Below, one piece after another: positions 37,027 to 42,208 of a DNA stretch of 42,208 bases. The stretch's first letter is position 1; each line of letters starts with the position of its first letter. The DNA lies in NCBI GenBank assembly GCA_002633005.1, contig NMRA01000165.1, forward strand, positions 677,558 through 719,765. The letters run 5' to 3'. Origin of the DNA: Phoronis australis (lineage: Eukaryota; Phoronida; Phoronidae). Under the pieces are notes generated by a model. That model was not told where the DNA came from. It saw only the letters and a program-made list of their open reading frames with translations, and searched no databases. The position numbers and the translations under genes were made by a program.

Positions 37027-40000
37027 TTGTGTTGAGGGCATCGGCTTCCCTCGTAAGGGGTACACAGAAACAGCTGGTAAATACCTTGTGTAGTGAAGAT
37101 TTGTGACATTACATTCTGTGCAAACAAGAAAACGTGTGGATAGTTCAATATACCAGAAAAGTGTTTGTTGCTTGTTTCCAACGATGAGAATGATCACTTG
37201 TTTGTTGCATGGTGAATGACCTTGGGCTTGGAAGTGGAAGTTCAAGACAAGTTATGTTGTATTGCCTTGTTAGTACTTGTTAATGTGGGGCGAACCTTGT
37301 CGGATTTGTCATTCGTGAACGTTGTTAGTCCTACATCTCTGGAGTTCAAACTTATCTGTCAATTAATTTTGTCCTTTTTGATGTGCTTAATCTTTTACAT
37401 GTATGCAATTAAAGGCACTGGTCGGATATAGTGACTAGTGTTCCCATTGTTCCCTGATGTAGGGATCCAGGCATTCACTGATTAATTGGCCCATTATTTA
37501 ATGTATGAAACTGGTTCTCTTAATCGGTGACCTTTAAATTTGACCAGTGACATTAATTTTCAGTCTTAGTACCAGAGCAAATTACCTGAGCAGTTTTCCG
37601 TACATTTTCACTCAAACGTGATGTCTTGTTCCTGGAGATAAATCTCAGTTGGCGAGTTACCGTGGTTGAAGTTGATTACTGACTTACCACGCTTTGCACC
37701 AGCCAGTGGTGATGAAATGTAGCCCCAGTTTTTTGGAAACTGGTATTTTGCCTGTTATTTAGTGAAGGAAACGAGGACTTACGGCAAAACTTTCCACTGG
37801 TTTCATGTCTCTGCCGCAAAGTTACAATGTTTTTGTGAAACAGGTCCCCAAGTTGTCAAAATGTGGCACATTGGGCCATTTATACTAAATTGAGTGTTAG
37901 TTGTTAGTGAACCTTAGGTTGAAGTGGTGTACGTAATAATAAGAGGAAAGGAGTTAAAGTCAATAGTACCCATTTACACTTAGAACTTTGGACAGAATAT
38001 TACCCCTGGCTTATGTAATCACCATAAAGTCAAATACCACTCAATCTTGGTAGTGGATAAAATATCGATTATACATTGAGTACTGGGTCATTGAAGTCCG
38101 TTTCGCAAATAGTTTTAGTCTAGCAGTTAGCTCCTAATACGAGTGAGCTTATGCAGGCAAATGACTGTTTCTTGCTATTTCCCTGACAAAACATTCTTGT
38201 TGGTTGTTAATACAATGATAAGTGTTTTCCCAATGATCATTTTAATCAAATTCAGTGATTTTTGTGTCATTTGGTTTTTCCAGATTCCAATGTTCAGACG
38301 TAGTTCCTTGGGTGGAGTGCTTATAAAAGTTACAGATCAGCTAGTACGAAGAGGTTTATATTTAATTTAAAGTAACGCTTGTTATTAAAATATTTATGAA
38401 TGTCTGGTTGTGAAGGTTATAAGTCTGATCTTCATTTTGCAGGTTTCTTCCTTAGTTCGGCCACTTGCGGCTTCCAGACAGTTTCATTTTAAAATCCAAG
38501 GAAGGAACACAGACGCAAAGCACAGTTCGGGGCAGGTGAGCTTTTGGAGATGGTTTATTATTATTTTTTGAAGCTTGTTATGATCACGTTAGAGTATCAG
38601 TTATTGAATTGCCCTCGTTGGAGATTTGTTACTGTCCACAGCAGAAATTTTCTGCATCACTTCAGGTGGTCATGAAAATGTTATGCTAAAAACTGAAGAT
38701 GTATATAATGTTGACACATGGAGAAGAAGTGTAAAAAACTGCTGAAAGTTGACCAATTGTCACATGTACACAATCTTTCCTGCACTTTCTGTTCGTCAGT
38801 ACAATTTCTGTATTGATTGTTGTTTTTCTTTTCTTATCATGAGTGTGTTCACACATTACAGACTATCTCACGCGACTACCCAGTGATCGACCATGTTTAC
38901 GATGCTGTGGTCGTAGGAGCCGGTGGTGCTGGCCTGCGCGCCGCCTTTGGACTGGCTAATCAGGGCTTCAAGACAGCATGTGTCACAAAGCTTTTCCCCA
39001 CACGCTCACACACGGTAGCCGCTCAGGTAACTTATCCACTGGATTTTAAACGCCACTTGTCTTGTTTTGATATTGGGTCAGTTACGGGACTGTTTCTGAT
39101 ACACTGCTGACATGGTGAGCGGGAAAGGGTGCATTCATGAATCTATTCAGACCCTGATTTTTCCTTTTCAAAAACAGAAATATGTTTCGCAAGTTTTTTT
39201 TTGTACTTTAGCAAATTCCACTTTACTGATCTGGGAACTGTTGCTTGAGTATATCACAGCTCCATGAATTGCTATTGTATTCTGTAATTGCAGCAGGAGA
39301 AGAGTTTCTGTATCCTTAATACAGGATCTTGTCAGTAAACACGAATTATGTAAAAATCAATGATTTTTGTTCTGTCATAGTTTATGATGTCTGTGGGTAT
39401 CTATACCTTGAGCCAAAAAATTCTCTTTTCCTGTTTAATTGCATCGTTTTAGTTTGCACCTTCTCTATACCTACCCACATAGCTCTGCGCCTGCGGTATC
39501 TGCAATTTTTCCACATGTACTTCTATCTGGGCAAGCTTAGAGATGTTTTTCTGCTGATTAAATTTTCAACCTTTTAGCTGTTCAATCAAAGTTGTTCATT
39601 CACACACTAGGCTCATAATGCACAGATGCATATGTTAAGCTCATTGTGAACTCGTGTAGTTTCTGATAGATGACGGTCATAAGAAGCAGCTTTTGTTAAG
39701 TACACTGCTGGAAAATAGGTCTGCACAAAATCTGATGTATTTGGATGTACAATGCAATCTGAATGCGGAGGTTGTTTTTCGAAAGTAATCTCTAAAATAA
39801 GCGTCTCGGGAATTTTGCAATTAAGTCAAATCAAAGATAATAACTACTTACACAAGCGCAGTCTGAAAAATATTGAAACGGCTTTACTCGAATCCGACTG
39901 AAATGTTCACTTACATTTGGCCTGTTCGCAAAACTGTAGAAAGTCTACAAGTTAAGCTGTGACTTGATGAGTTAGGAATCAATCTTTTTCATAGGGAGGT

Positions 40001-41750
40001 ATCAATGCGGCCCTTGGCAATATGGAGGAGGATGACTGGCGGTGGCATTTTTATGATACGGTCAAGGGATCTGATTGGCTAGGTGACCAGAATGCAATTC
40101 ATTACATGACGGAGGAGGCTCCCAAAGCTGTCATCGAGGTAAGTCACCTTGTAATTCCTTGACAGTTCGCCTCGTGGAATTGTCTTATTGTATTTGTTGA
40201 TTTTTTTATTTTGTCCAAAAAGCAATTCGTAAGATTGATAAAATTCACAAAAGGAAGCATGCGCTTTTGGCCAGTTTGTGGGCAATGACCGACTTTCTGT
40301 GACTTTGAAATTAATTTTTCAAGTACTATAGTTAGGATTGACAATGGTAGAATGTTGATCTATTCGAATAAGTAGTCCATGTTTGATGGCAAAATATTAC
40401 AATAAATAGTCAAACATCAGACCAGTGGTTAAAATATCTTATCTGAGTGAAATCATTATTTGCTCTACTTGAAAAGTAAATGCTGATGAACAGGTAGACT
40501 AAGACTAGCAAAAAAGTGATCTAGGCAACAGGACATTTTCAAAGGCACAAGTGCTCAAAATATTGCTTTAGTGGTTCAGCAGCAGGCTATGACCAAGCTC
40601 CTACTCAGACTGTGCTGCCCTTAATCTGTTTCCACTGCCTTGGACTGTTCCCGGTTTCGAGCCCTTACTGATCTTCATTGGGCAAACAAGTTTGGTCCTG
40701 TCATAGAGCAGCCATAAGAATAGACAAATCAAGTTGGCTTCATTCATTGGGCATGTCTTATCATCTGAATGATGATGAATAGATACCGTACCTCAATTTG
40801 GGTTCATCCATTCAGCATATCTTAAATTAATGAGTGTGGTGAATGCATTCATAGTAGATCCTGCCTTCACTGCTAGAATGTACATTTCCATCATCAAAAC
40901 CTATGGGACTGCTTGAATTGTATGTTTCGTCACTGTTTCAGTTGGAGAACTATGGCATGCCCTTCAGTCGGCTGGAGAACGGCAAGATCTACCAGCGGGC
41001 GTTCGGTGGCCAAAGCCTGGACTATGGGCGTGGTGGACAGGCACACAGGTGTTGCGCAGTGGCCGACAGGACTGGACACTCTATGCTGCACACGCTCTAT
41101 GGCAGGGTAAGGGAGTCTATCTACCTGGAGTCATCCAGCTGCTGTGTATTTATTGTATGAAACCTCACCTGAATTCCCTTTTTTAAGAATGAGAATGAAA
41201 ATATATGGTCCTGTTCTCATGATCGTAATGAGGGCAGAAATTATGTTTATGGTAGAGCTTGAACCCAACAATGCCGTTAGATTTCAAGTTCTGTTATTTG
41301 TTGTTTGTCTCACTGTTTGAGTGTCCACCAGTCACTGCACATAACTGCCCTCACTATGTTGACTGGCACTGCTTCAACTCTAGCTTAAAATAAATAGGTG
41401 GCGCTAGTGTAACCATGGTTCATGTAATTCAATAGGGTACGTATCCCCACAGATGCCTACATGCAAATTGACATCTTTGTTGACGTTCTATTTAGATAAT
41501 AAAAAGGAATCCGTCAGCAACACCTTGTGAATATCTAGTTCCTCATTCACTCGCTTAGTCTTCATAGATTCTATGATTTAGATGTAATTGTACACTTTCA
41601 GTCGCTCTACTATGACACAGACTACTTCATAGAGTACTTTGCCCTGGACCTTCTGATGGAGGAGGGCGAGTGTCGTGGCGTGTTGGCTCTCTGCATCGAA
41701 GATGGCACATTGCATCGGTTTAAGTCCAAGAACACTGTGCTGGCCACTGG
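37020..41750 (+). CDS. SDHA: Succinate dehydrogenase flavoprotein subunit, first six coding exons (partial)
   Basis: Exons: 37020-37076, 38443-38535, 38862-39026, 39995-40138, 40942-41106 and 41602-41750, each with GT-AG borders. The first four internal junctions fall between codons, as does the fifth, and the last donor is in phase 2. They encode about 257 of roughly 660 residues. The first 50 ([19 protein letters not shown]...) form an Arg/Ser-rich mitochondrial presequence. Exon 3 carries the FAD dinucleotide-binding motif [17 protein letters not shown] and RSHTVAAQ, whose His is the covalent FAD attachment residue. Exon 4 gives [20 protein letters not shown]; exon 5 gives [20 protein letters not shown]; exon 6 ends ...KNTVLATG. 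The product is the matrix-facing catalytic subunit of complex II, oxidising succinate to fumarate. The catalytic-site exons lie beyond the window. Introns are 326 nt to 1.4 kb. Confidence 0.97.
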
Positions 41751-42208
41751 GTGAGTTAGCACCAATAGTTTTCAGATTTGGGAACCAGTTTTGCTGGTAG
41801 GGAATATATTGTTCTCGTATAGATTGACACCCATTTTCGACTAAGTGTTGACTCCAGAATTTTAAGAAATTGTACTTCTAAAAGACTGCATTAGTTTTAA
41901 CTCTCAAAAGCTTTATTATTTTTCTGCTTTTAAATTTAACCCCCTGGGGATTTACCAAGAAGGGTGCAATGCTTTAGTCATTTTTGCAGTTGGGCTTCAA
42001 AGAATGTTCAGTAATGTCATTATTTTCAGTGAAACTTGACAACAATATCTCGTGACTTATGTCGCCCATGCTATTGTATGCCACAAGTATGACAAGTAAA
42101 GTCTATCTGGAATACATTTCAGAGCTTTTCTAATACAGCAAGTTAGCGTTCCTAATTTTATACGATTTCACTGTTGAGTTCACTGATAACATATGTAGCT
42201 AGATTCAA
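41751..42208 (+). other. SDHA: SDHA intron 6 (partial)
   Basis: Begins with the strong donor GTGAGT. No further exon is found before the window ends. Confidence 0.85.

Noticed and set aside
38862-41750. Bacterial sdhA or contaminant sequence
   Set aside because: The coding sequence is divided by GT-AG introns and has a mitochondrial presequence and animal-type promoter elements, so it is the nuclear animal gene.

Overview
This is a metazoan nuclear window, and almost certainly a non-vertebrate one. Genes have GT-AG introns. Intergenic DNA is full of decayed transposons: Kolobok-like TTAA elements, hAT-like MITEs, Ty3/Gypsy LTR elements and a LINE. Two of the identifiable genes are a nuclear mitochondrial gene (SDHA) and a SAMD9-type innate-immunity gene. 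The species cannot be fixed from sequence alone; a lancelet, hemichordate, brachiopod, mollusc or similar marine invertebrate would fit.

Left part (1-7.2 kb, + strand): one well-bounded exon (271-505) and a degraded stretch at 3486-4225 look like the DxFxxxPF-repeat C-terminal region of an AAK1/BMP2K-type NAK-family kinase. Between them lie an old LTR with primer-binding site and broken gag start (1145-1615) and a Kolobok-like element flanked by TTAA (2508-3469). A second Kolobok-like element (5890-7130) follows. Both carry broken THAP DNA-binding domains and an oppositely oriented second ORF.

Middle (7.2-23.7 kb): mostly gene-poor repeat DNA. It holds an assembly-type duplication with foldback at an N (8.2-8.7 kb), a MITE (11.1 kb), a hAT-like element with 14-bp perfect inverted ends and a near-perfect 8-bp target duplication (13.85-14.5 kb), a LINE fragment (15.0-15.5 kb) and minus-strand decayed coding exons (17.9-19.5 kb). 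A Ty3/Gypsy-type LTR retrotransposon (20054-23255, minus strand) carries gag but no visible pol. Its 4-bp target site falls exactly on a consensus splice donor of a minus-strand host exon (23256-23693).

Right-centre (24.98-30.68 kb, minus strand): the most interesting locus. A 4.7-kb exon encodes a SAMD9/SAMD9L-like protein (SAM-like, AlbA_2-like, SIR2-like, P-loop NTPase, TPR-like region, OB-fold). A CARD exon sits directly upstream, and a phase-matched intron of 280 nt would splice it in frame to give a CARD-SAM-NTPase-OB protein. This couples a death-fold signalling adaptor to a SAMD9-type antiviral or translational effector in one polypeptide.

Right end (36.99-42.2 kb, + strand): the first six coding exons of SDHA, succinate dehydrogenase flavoprotein, with a perfect NRF-1 site and a YY1-like element at the start codon. 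The gene runs off the window. Between the CARD gene and SDHA lie MITEs, a diverged tandem duplication, a GT microsatellite and a tRNA-like SINE head.
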